Below, in pieces: positions 49,210-57,016 of a stretch of 64,000 nucleotides of DNA. A program made the position numbers and the translations under genes. Source of the stretch: Erysipelotrichaceae bacterium NK3D112 (lineage in GTDB: Bacteria > Bacillota_I > Bacilli_A > Erysipelotrichales > Erysipelotrichaceae); contig JNJQ01000015.1 in the NCBI GenBank assembly GCA_000701725.1, positions 1 to 64,000 on the forward strand. Direction: 5' to 3'. Under the pieces are notes generated by a model that saw nothing but the letters and a program-made list of their open reading frames with translations, had not been told where the DNA came from and ran no database searches. Every line of letters starts with the position of its first letter. The first letter of the stretch is position 1.

Positions 49210-49996
49210 TCAGCTTACAACATGAATGGAAGGCTGGGTGATTCCGGCCTCATGATAAGCCTGTGCAGTTTCCTTAATCAGATTTTCTTTGCATGTAAGG
49301 AAATTGTCCTTTTTCACCCAGACCCTTGCCTGCACCGTCATACCGGTATCTGTTGTTCAGGAAATAGTCGCAAGCGGGGACGGATCCTTCAGAACCATTT
49401 CATTCTTTTCAAAAACACTGTTCATGACACGGATTGCCGCTTCAGGGTCCGTGTTTTTTGAAACTGTGAAAGTATAATCAATCCTTCGGATCTGATTGGC
49501 TGTGTAATTGATAATCGTTGTATTCATCAGATTCCCGTTCGGAACGGAAATCTGTGTATTCTGCGGTGTTGTCAGAACTGTATAAAAATTCCGATTTCTT
49601 TGACTGTACCTTCATTTCCGTCAAGGCATGTGTAATCTCCGACATTGAACGGTCTGAACAGCAGCATAAATCCTGCCGCCACATTTCCGAGTGATCCCTG
49701 CAATGCCAGACTGACTGCCATTGCTCCGGATGCCAGCACCGTGATCGTGGAAGCCATCGGAACACCGAGAATACTGACCACCGAAATAATAAGAACAATA
49801 TACAGAACCGTAACAATCACATTGCGCGCAAAAGAACCGGCAATCTGATCCAGTTTTGTGAACAGATTTGTCTTCTTCATGGCTTTTCCAGCAGTTTTGA
49901 TCAAAGCCTTTCCGATCAGCATACAGCCAATGCCAGAAGCAGATGGAAAGCCGCATCTGTGCAGTAATCTGTCACTGTTTTCATTACATTTTCCAT
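49210..49996 (-). pseudogene. Disrupted MscS-type mechanosensitive channel gene
   Basis: From ATG 49996 (after GGGAGGACTCCT) the reading frame begins MENVMKTVTDYCTDAAFH and is lost near 49920. It continues in another frame through MLIGKALIK, ILGVPMASTITVLASGAMAV and LFRPFNVGDY (the MscS pore helix and beta domain). It shifts again near 49570 into TQISVPNGNLMNTTIINYT and meets a stop near 49360 before ending at 49210. There are thus two frameshifts and one internal stop. It ends 18 bases from repeat A. Confidence 0.85.
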
Positions 49997-50141
49997 AGGA
50001 GTCCTCCCGGTTATCTGGAGAAAATCATAGCAAACATTAAAAAAAACTGATGGAAAGCGCAGATATACCGGATCTGAAACAAAGAATAACGTAGAGCGGC
50101 AATATGTCTGAAGACATGTCGCATGAAATAAAGGAGGATTT

Positions 50142-52583
50142 ATGGATTCCATTCTTTCAAAAGATGATTATCAGAAACATGTGGAAAAACGCGAAAAGGA
50201 AAAACTGAGGAAGCAGGCCAAAAGAATTGTTTTAAAGGAATTGAAGAACTTACGCAGAAGCGGAAAAAAGGCTTTCCTGAATTCCAAAGAAGGAGAAAAA
50301 CAAATCATAAGTGTTCTGAAGACTTTTCCGGAATACCAAAATATCATCAGCGGTGCCTGGCTGGATAATCCGGAAAACAGAAAACAGTTTGAAGAAGAAT
50401 ACAGGGATTATGTTCAGGATGCACAGGAACGGATTCATTACACAGAAATACTGAATCTGAAAAATCAGCTTATCAGCGGACTGGATATGGAAGAAGAATA
50501 CAGACTCATTCTTCCCGCCTTTGAAAATATGCTTTTCAGGAAAGCAGATAAAGCAGTCTCCTTACGGATCCTCCGCTGCAGGCAGCATGATGATCCGTTT
50601 TATGATCTGCGCGGACTCGGAAAGGATATTCTGATTCAACATGCCAGAACATCATTGATGAGACTTGCAGATGCATACGAAAACAATACGCAGTCAAAAC
50701 TGTTCCGCTCTGCATTCTGTTTATCCCTTCTGCAATCTGCCAAAACATGCAGCACCGATATCTATGCAGAGTTTGCGGACTACATGATGAAACACAGCAG
50801 AAATATCAAAGCCGCAATCAAAACCGCCGAAGATATTCAGGGCACCTTCGCAAAAGGATCTGTTCACATCCCATCCTTCAGGAAAATGATTGAAGGAAAG
50901 CTGAAAAGCATCACAGATTTTAAAACACTCTATTCCGATCTGAGCTCCCATTTCACATGGGAGTATCTTGAATCCCTTCTTCGTGCAAACAGCCGCTACA
51001 CCGAAGCATTCGCAGAGCTGGAAAGACGTCAGGCTGTCAGCAGTTCCATCCGCTCATTGGCTTCAGAAGCGACATCGGAAGACATCGCCGGTTCCTATCC
51101 GTATGCACGATCAGTCAGAAGACATTTTATCCTGCACATCGGTCCGACCAATTCCGGAAAAACGCACGCTGCCATTCAGAGGCTTTCTGAATGTGAAAAC
51201 GGAATTTATCTTGCGCCGCTGAGACTGCTTGCCTTCGAACAGTACGAAAGGCTGAAACCGTTTGGCTGCAGTCTGATCACCGGCGAAGAACAGATTCTTT
51301 GTGAACATGCGAAATTCCAGAGTTCCACCATTGAGATGCTAAACATGCAAAATGAATACAGGTGCTGCGTGATTGATGAAGCGCAGATGCTTGCGGATGA
51401 AAAAAGAGGCTGTCAATGGTCAAAAGCCATACTCGGCGCATTCAGTCCGGAAATCCACGTGTGTATGGCACCGGAAGCGGAAAACATTGTCATCCGATTG
51501 ATTGAAATGTGCCGGGATACGTATGAGATTGAACGTCACGAAAGAAAAACACCTCTGATCTGTGAGAAAAGACGCTTTCGGTTCCCGGACGATGTTCAGC
51601 CAGGAGATGCCCTGATTGTCTTTTCCCGCAAAAAAGTTCACGCTGCCGCATCGGAACTGAAACAGAAAGGCATCAGCTGCAGTTTAATTTACGGAGCACT
51701 GCCTTATGATGTCCGTCATCGTGAAGCAGAAAAATTTGCAAACGGAGAAACAGACGTATTGATTGCGACAGACGCAATCGGCATGGGGATGAATCTTCCG
51801 ATCCGGCGGGTTGTGTTTCTGGAAACATCGAAATATGACGGTTCTGCCGTGCGGTCTTTAATGTTCCGGGAAATCCAGCAGATCGCGGGCAGAGCGGGAA
51901 GATTCGGCAAATATGACAAAGGCTATGTGAACAGTGAACGATCTGTCTTTAAAATCAGCAGCGTTCATTTAACAGCCCAGATACCTTCAATTAAGACAGT
52001 AACACTGCCGTTCCCTGAATCGCTGCTCGAAATTGAAGAAGATGCCCCGCTGTCCGAAATCATGGAAAGCTGGACCAGGCTGAAAGTACCTGACGGCTTC
52101 CGCAAAACAAATATGCGCTCAAGAATCATACTGTGTCAGTATGCGGAACAGTATACAGATGACAGGCATCTGGTTTATGACCTGTCCGGTATCACTGTGG
52201 ATGTCGATGACATCACCCGGTACATGATATGGAAAGATCTGAGTAAGAAAGTCATCGCGCACAGTCCTCTTGATCTGCAGACAGAAATCAGCAGTCTGGC
52301 ATCTGAAACCGAAAACAAAAGCATGGATGAACTGGAATCCGATTACCGGACACTTGATCTGATTTATGGCTTTGCGCTCCGGTATGACCCTGGAAGAGTC
52401 TCAGAATGCATTCAGGCAAAAAACCGTATTTCCGCACAGATCATTCATCTTTTATCAAGGCAGAAGTATTTGCAGAGAAAATGCAGATACTGCGGCAAGT
52501 TGCTGCCATGGTCATTCGGGTATCCCATGTGTGAGAAGTGCTACAGGGAGTATTATTCCGGATACAATGACGGCTGGTACTGA
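50142..52583 (+). CDS. SUV3-like superfamily 2 RNA helicase
   Basis: An 813-residue helicase. Residues 1 to about 310 are helical and basic at the start (KREKEKLRKQAKRIVLKELK). The core has Walker A IGPTNSGKTHAAIQRL (about 332-345), GIYLAPLRLLAFEQYERL, DEAQM (about 410), FSRKKVHAAASELKQKG, LIATDAIGMGMNLPIRRVVF and QIAGRAGRFG (about 580), all close to mitochondrial/alphaproteobacterial SUV3. A C-terminal CRYCGKLLPWSFGYPMCEKC zinc finger is added. AAAGGAGGATTT precedes the ATG. It is the only intact gene between the 203-bp repeats and runs against its neighbours. Confidence 0.92.
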   Translation: MDSILSKDDYQKHVEKREKEKLRKQAKRIVLKELKNLRRSGKKAFLNSKEGEKQIISVLKTFPEYQNIISGAWLDNPENRKQFEEEYRDYVQDAQERIHYTEILNLKNQLISGLDMEEEYRLILPAFENMLFRKADKAVSLRILRCRQHDDPFYDLRGLGKDILIQHARTSLMRLADAYENNTQSKLFRSAFCLSLLQSAKTCSTDIYAEFADYMMKHSRNIKAAIKTAEDIQGTFAKGSVHIPSFRKMIEGKLKSITDFKTLYSDLSSHFTWEYLESLLRANSRYTEAFAELERRQAVSSSIRSLASEATSEDIAGSYPYARSVRRHFILHIGPTNSGKTHAAIQRLSECENGIYLAPLRLLAFEQYERLKPFGCSLITGEEQILCEHAKFQSSTIEMLNMQNEYRCCVIDEAQMLADEKRGCQWSKAILGAFSPEIHVCMAPEAENIVIRLIEMCRDTYEIERHERKTPLICEKRRFRFPDDVQPGDALIVFSRKKVHAAASELKQKGISCSLIYGALPYDVRHREAEKFANGETDVLIATDAIGMGMNLPIRRVVFLETSKYDGSAVRSLMFREIQQIAGRAGRFGKYDKGYVNSERSVFKISSVHLTAQIPSIKTVTLPFPESLLEIEEDAPLSEIMESWTRLKVPDGFRKTNMRSRIILCQYAEQYTDDRHLVYDLSGITVDVDDITRYMIWKDLSKKVIAHSPLDLQTEISSLASETENKSMDELESDYRTLDLIYGFALRYDPGRVSECIQAKNRISAQIIHLLSRQKYLQRKCRYCGKLLPWSFGYPMCEKCYREYYSGYNDGWY

Positions 52584-52614
52584 CAGCAACAGAAAATAAA
52601 CGTCCATAATCAGT

Positions 52615-52817
52615 TCAATATTCTATTGTCTATAAGTCCTCAAGTTTTGTGCCTACAGTGACGAGTTCTATTGCTATAGCCACCCGGACATACTTTTCGA
52701 GGCGCTTTCCGCGCTTCGACCAGTCGGTCGATCCGTCGGTGAAATGCTCGTAAAAGTGCTTAAAATAAAGGATTTCTACGAGTTCAACTTTTGTAGCAAT
52801 ACTATAGTCTCGACGTG
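52615..52817 (-). repeat. 203-bp direct repeat B (genuine rlmD 3' end and tail)
   Basis: This is the second copy, in the same orientation as 48990-49192 and offset by exactly 3625 bases. Its right end (52776-52817) is the last 14 codons of rlmD including the stop. Its left end is followed by only half of the terminator hairpin (AACGTCC at about 52599-52605), directly abutting the helicase gene end. Confidence 0.9.
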
Positions 52818-54107
52818 GGTGGTATGCGGAAACATGTCAACCGGCTGCACGGAACATAACTGATATCCTTCTTCGGAAAGAATCTTCACATCTCTTGCCA
52901 GGGTTGCGGGATCGCATGAGACATAGACGAGTCTTTGCGGGGCGATTTTCACAATCGCATCGATCGTATCCCTGGAACAGCCTTTGCGGGGCGGGTCGAT
53001 GATCATCGCATCCGCTTTTATTTTTGAGCGGATGATGGCCTGGGCGCCTTTGGAAGCGTCCATGCAGAAGAAATCAATGTTATTGACACCGTTGATCTCA
53101 GCGTTGATCTTCGCATCTTTCACCGCGTCGGGAACGATCTCAATACCATAGACCTTCTTCGCTTTTGAAGCACCGATAATCCCCATCGTTCCGGTGCCGC
53201 AATAAAGATCGATCAGTGTTTCCCTTCCGGTGAGACCTGCCGCCTCGATCGCCTTGCTGTAAAGGATTTCGGTGGCGTACGGGTTGATCTGATAGAAGGA
53301 TCTGGCACTGATGCGGAAGCGGCATCCAAGCAGGGTTTCCTCGATATAGGGTCTTCCCGAAATCAGAACCTCCTTGCCGTCGAGAATCACATTGTCCTCA
53401 CGGCGGTTGATGATAGCGGAAAGGCTTTTGATCTGCGGATATTTCTCACAAAGCTGCTTTGTGAGTTTCTCACTGTTTTCAAACGGATAATTGCGCACGA
53501 TGAGCACAACCATGACCTCGCCGGTGCGGTGGGCATGCTTGATCAGCACGTGGCGGATCTGCTTCGCGCATGAGAATCTTGCGAACTGCTGTTTCAGATA
53601 CGCCGAGATTTCGTTGGAAAGCTTCGACTGCACATGGCATGTGTCAAACTCCACGATCCGGTTGGTATGGTTCTGGTAGAATCCCATTTCCACTTTGCCC
53701 TTGTTGAACTGGACCGGGATCTGTACCTTGTTGCGGTAATTCTCATACGGCTCAGCTTTGAGAATGGGAAGGATTTCAGGTTCCATGTCCGCGTTGGCAC
53801 GGAAGCACATCCGCACCTTCTCCATCTTGAAGCGTCTTTGTTCCGCATCATCCATGTGCTGAAGCTGGCATCCTCCGCAGGGTTTTGCAACAGGACACAC
53901 CGGTGTCACGCGGTGCTCGGAAGGAGTGATCAGGCGCACAATCCGGCCATAACCGTAATTCTTCTTCAGTTTTGTGATGCCGATTTCGGCGGTTTCATGT
54001 TCAATCAGACCGTTCACGAAAATGACAAAGCCGTCGATTTTCACGACGCCTGCCCCATCTTCGTTATAGCCTTCGCACGTGGCGGTATATGTCTCATTCT
54101 TTTCCAT
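52776..54107 (-). CDS. rlmD: 23S rRNA (uracil-C5)-methyltransferase RlmD/RumA family
   Basis: A 443-residue TrmA/RlmCD-type enzyme that makes 5-methyluridine in 23S rRNA. It has an N-terminal TRAM domain (GYNEDGAGVVKIDGFVIFV) and an Fe-S cluster cysteine set CPVAKPCGGCQLQHM with a later Cys. The SAM domain has LIDLYCGTGTMGIIGA, and the catalytic region is IDPPRKGCSRD and YVSCDPATLARD with the nucleophilic Cys. It ends TTHVETIVLLQKLNS, the sequence copied in repeats A, C, D and E. Starts at 54113 and 54107 are both possible; neither has a clear ribosome site. Confidence 0.94.
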   Translation of the reverse strand: MEKNETYTATCEGYNEDGAGVVKIDGFVIFVNGLIEHETAEIGITKLKKNYGYGRIVRLITPSEHRVTPVCPVAKPCGGCQLQHMDDAEQRRFKMEKVRMCFRANADMEPEILPILKAEPYENYRNKVQIPVQFNKGKVEMGFYQNHTNRIVEFDTCHVQSKLSNEISAYLKQQFARFSCAKQIRHVLIKHAHRTGEVMVVLIVRNYPFENSEKLTKQLCEKYPQIKSLSAIINRREDNVILDGKEVLISGRPYIEETLLGCRFRISARSFYQINPYATEILYSKAIEAAGLTGRETLIDLYCGTGTMGIIGASKAKKVYGIEIVPDAVKDAKINAEINGVNNIDFFCMDASKGAQAIIRSKIKADAMIIDPPRKGCSRDTIDAIVKIAPQRLVYVSCDPATLARDVKILSEEGYQLCSVQPVDMFPHTTHVETIVLLQKLNS

Positions 54108-54118
54108 AAGCATTCATT

Positions 54119-54141
54119 AAAAGGGGCTTTGATGCCCCTTT
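54119..54141 (-). terminator. Terminator upstream of rlmD
   Basis: On the minus strand AAGGGGC-ATCAAA-GCCCCTT is followed by TTAATG. It ends the transcript of the membrane-protein gene at 54149. Confidence 0.7.
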
Positions 54142-54148
54142 GTTTCTG

Positions 54149-54910
54149 TTATCCTTCTGAACCTTCCTCTGAGGTTTCCTCACCGGATTCCTCCGCGGGC
54201 TCTTCCGATCCTTCTTCTGAAGCTTCACCTTCCGCGGCTTCACCTTCCGCAGCTGCTTCTTCTGCAGCCTTGCGTTCTTCTTCCTCACGGGCAGCCGCTT
54301 CATCGCGTAAACGCTGTGCCAGTTCCGCATCAAGCGGTTCGCTGACAACGGATGCGATCGGCTCGCTCATGGAGGATGTCTTGTTTTCAATCACATAGAC
54401 GAAACTCTCATCCTCTCTGTTTTCAGCCAGGTTGTAGACATGGATTTCCAGATCATACATCTTGCGGCCGTCCGCCTGGGTGAAATACACAGCAGGATCA
54501 AGCACGGAAGCGACTGTATTGTACACTTCGGATGCCTTTTCCTTTGTCGCATCAATGCCCCAGTCATCCGGTACATCGACATAAACTCTCATGGTTGCGG
54601 TCACCATCCGGACCGATGCCTTCTCAACGCTCTCAAGCGCACCGACCGCGGTTTCAATCTCAGTCATCTGATCCTGCGTGATCGCCGGATCCAGATCACC
54701 TTCATAGCGGTTGCCGAGAACCGGTGAGCCTGTGTCCATCATCGATGACAGAAGAATCCAGCCAAGCACACAGATCGGCGCCGCGATCAGGATCAGACAG
54801 ATCCAGAACACCAGACCGGTTGTATGCAGATTTCTTTTTTTACCGGCTGCCTTTTTCTTCGCAGCCTGTTTTACCTTGTTGGTTGTCATATTGATTTCTT
54901 TCTCCGCCAT
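54149..54910 (-). CDS. Membrane-anchored protein with acidic repeat tail
   Basis: A 253-residue protein. It has a basic N terminus (KVKQAAKKKAAGKKRN), one membrane helix (about 33-56, TGLVFWICLILIAAPICVLG) and an extracytoplasmic domain of about 120 residues (VEKASVRMVTATMRVYVDVP, GIDATKEKASEVYNTVASVL). A low-complexity Glu/Ala/Ser/Gly tail of about 65 residues follows. It occupies the place where bacilli carry the CamS lipoprotein after ligA, but I see no sequence similarity. Starts at 54910 and 54889 are possible; GGCGGAG lies before the second. Confidence 0.75.
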   Translation of the reverse strand: MAEKEINMTTNKVKQAAKKKAAGKKRNLHTTGLVFWICLILIAAPICVLGWILLSSMMDTGSPVLGNRYEGDLDPAITQDQMTEIETAVGALESVEKASVRMVTATMRVYVDVPDDWGIDATKEKASEVYNTVASVLDPAVYFTQADGRKMYDLEIHVYNLAENREDESFVYVIENKTSSMSEPIASVVSEPLDAELAQRLRDEAAAREEEERKAAEEAAAEGEAAEGEASEEGSEEPAEESGEETSEEGSEG

Positions 54911-55025
54911 TTATTCTACATTCTTTTATGCGCAATGACCAGTCCCGGCGGGCCGTTTGAGGGATGTCGACCGGTCTACCGGACAATTTTAATCGTAAAA
55001 GGATGTCTTTTCAACACTCTGAATC

Positions 55026-57008
55026 TTATGATTCCGGGCCGAAACGGCGCAGGAATTCATCTTCGGAGATGATTTCAATGCCTAATGCCTTCGCCTTCGT
55101 GTTTTTGGAGGATGCGGATTCCAGATCATTGTTGATCAGGAAGCTTGTGGATTTGGAAACCGAACCGGTCACCTTGCCGCCTTCGGATTCGATGTATGCC
55201 TTGAGCGCATTGCGGTTGGCATAATGATGCACATCGCCGGTCACGACAAAGGTGAGGTTTGCGCATCGGCTTCCCGAAGCTGCGGTTTCGGTCTTTCTGA
55301 CCTCGATCTCAGTGAGCAGATCACTGTAATTCGCCAGGTTTTCCGGATCCCTGAACCATGTGACAAAGGCGGCGGACTTTTCCGGTCCGATGCCGTCGAT
55401 CACGCTGAACATTTCCGGATCCTCATCGCTCAATGCCTTCTGCACAAGCTCTTCCAGTGAATAAGCTCCCAGCAGACGCTTTGCGACATCCGGTCCGACC
55501 AGCGGAATATTGAGCGCGAACAGCAGTTTTGTGTCATCGGCTGTCTTGGATTTTTCCAGCGAAGCCGAGAGGTTTGCGGCGCTTTTTTCACCGAAGCCTT
55601 CCAGCTGTGCGATCTCATCAAGATGATTTCTCAGACGATAGATATCGCCATAGTTGTGAATCCAGCCCTCATTGATGAAACGGGAGAGGGTCTGCTCGGA
55701 AATGCCGTCGATATCCATGCCCGGCTTTGAGACAAAGCGGGTATACTTTTTCAATTGCTTGGCAGGACATGACTGATTGGTGCATCTCAATGTCTTTGTG
55801 CCGCTGTTTTCGGAAATGCGGATAACCGTTTCCGCGCCGCATACCGGACAGTGCTTCGGAATCTCGAATGCTCCTTCGGTTTTTGTGACATGAATGACCT
55901 TGGGAATGATCTTGTTTGCCTTGATGACATCGATCACCGTTCCCGCCCCGCCCATATGCAGGCGCTCACATTCACTGATATTGCATAAGGACGCTCTTTT
56001 GACGGTTGTACCTTCAATCTCAACCGGCCTGAACACGGCTACCGGTGTGATGGTTGAGGCTGCGCAGGACCATTCGATATGATCCAGTTCGGATTCAACC
56101 GCCTCATCCTGCCATTTGAAGGCATAGCCTGCTCTTGTGGCGTGATGTCCTGTGACGGAGCCGCCGGAAGCGTATTCGGTATCATCGTAGACGATGACAA
56201 GGCCGTCCACCGGATAGGGATTCTCCCCGTCCGTGACTTTCTTTGTGAAGCGCTCAATCACCTCATTGACGGCGGAAAGCTCAGGATCAATGATTTCCTC
56301 ATGGGCGACCGTCTCAAAGCCGAGACTTTCCAGGAAATTCATTCTTTCGCCCCATGAGACGATGTTCTGTTCCGTATGGACAAGGGTGAAGGGAATCCAG
56401 TGGATGTTTCTTCTTCTGACCTCATCGATATCTTTCAGCGTCAGTGATCCGGAAGCGAGATTTCTCGGATTGGCATAATCCTCGCCGGATTCAATCCGGA
56501 ACTTTTCAAAGTCCTCATAGCTGATCACCGCTTCTCCGCGGATGACCAGATGCCCCTTTTCCTTGATTGTTTTGCGGATGCCGAAAATGGCATCGGCCAG
56601 ATGGGTGATATTGGTGCCGATGTGGCCGTCGCCTCTGGTGACGACTTTGCTCAGCCTGCCGTTGTCATATGTGACGACAAGGGTCAGACCGTCAAGCTTC
56701 CAGCTGATCCAGATCTTTCTGTGATCCGCCCATTTCACCAGGTCCTCCAGTTTTTTTGTCTTGGCCAGGGAAAGAGCCGCAAATTCATGGGGCTCCTTGT
56801 TTCCGGCAATCCGGTCGGCGGAGACGTTGATCGTCGGGGAATCCTCAAGGACTGTGCCGGTCTCCTCCTCCATTTTTTTCAGACGGTCGAACATGGCATC
56901 CCATTCATAGTCGGTCATCAGTTCACCGCGGCCGCTGTAATAGGAATCAGCTGCCGTGTTCAGGGTGTCAACCAGTTCTCTCATCAATGTCAGTCTGTCT
57001 TCACTCAT
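55026..57008 (-). CDS. ligA: NAD-dependent DNA ligase
   Basis: A 660-residue ligase that seals nicks in replication and repair. The AMP-accepting lysine is K104 in WKLDGLTLVV. The oligonucleotide-binding domain follows, then a zinc finger (CPVCGAETVI ... RCTNQSCPAKQ), helix-hairpin-helix repeats (IAQLEGFGEKSAANLSASLE) and a C-terminal BRCT domain (LTFVVTGDVHHYANRNALKA). The adenylation motif is KLDG rather than the common KIDG/KLDG variants with Glu-Pro before it. GAGGATGAT precedes the ATG, 8 bases after pcrA, the normal Firmicutes pairing. Confidence 0.96.
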   Translation of the reverse strand: MSEDRLTLMRELVDTLNTAADSYYSGRGELMTDYEWDAMFDRLKKMEEETGTVLEDSPTINVSADRIAGNKEPHEFAALSLAKTKKLEDLVKWADHRKIWISWKLDGLTLVVTYDNGRLSKVVTRGDGHIGTNITHLADAIFGIRKTIKEKGHLVIRGEAVISYEDFEKFRIESGEDYANPRNLASGSLTLKDIDEVRRRNIHWIPFTLVHTEQNIVSWGERMNFLESLGFETVAHEEIIDPELSAVNEVIERFTKKVTDGENPYPVDGLVIVYDDTEYASGGSVTGHHATRAGYAFKWQDEAVESELDHIEWSCAASTITPVAVFRPVEIEGTTVKRASLCNISECERLHMGGAGTVIDVIKANKIIPKVIHVTKTEGAFEIPKHCPVCGAETVIRISENSGTKTLRCTNQSCPAKQLKKYTRFVSKPGMDIDGISEQTLSRFINEGWIHNYGDIYRLRNHLDEIAQLEGFGEKSAANLSASLEKSKTADDTKLLFALNIPLVGPDVAKRLLGAYSLEELVQKALSDEDPEMFSVIDGIGPEKSAAFVTWFRDPENLANYSDLLTEIEVRKTETAASGSRCANLTFVVTGDVHHYANRNALKAYIESEGGKVTGSVSKSTSFLINNDLESASSKNTKAKALGIEIISEDEFLRRFGPES

Positions 57009-57016
57009 ATCATCCT

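Noticed and set aside
45057-52817. Calling the array an integron
   Set aside because: No integron integrase or attC-type folded sites are seen; the repeated sequence is the coding 3' end of rlmD.
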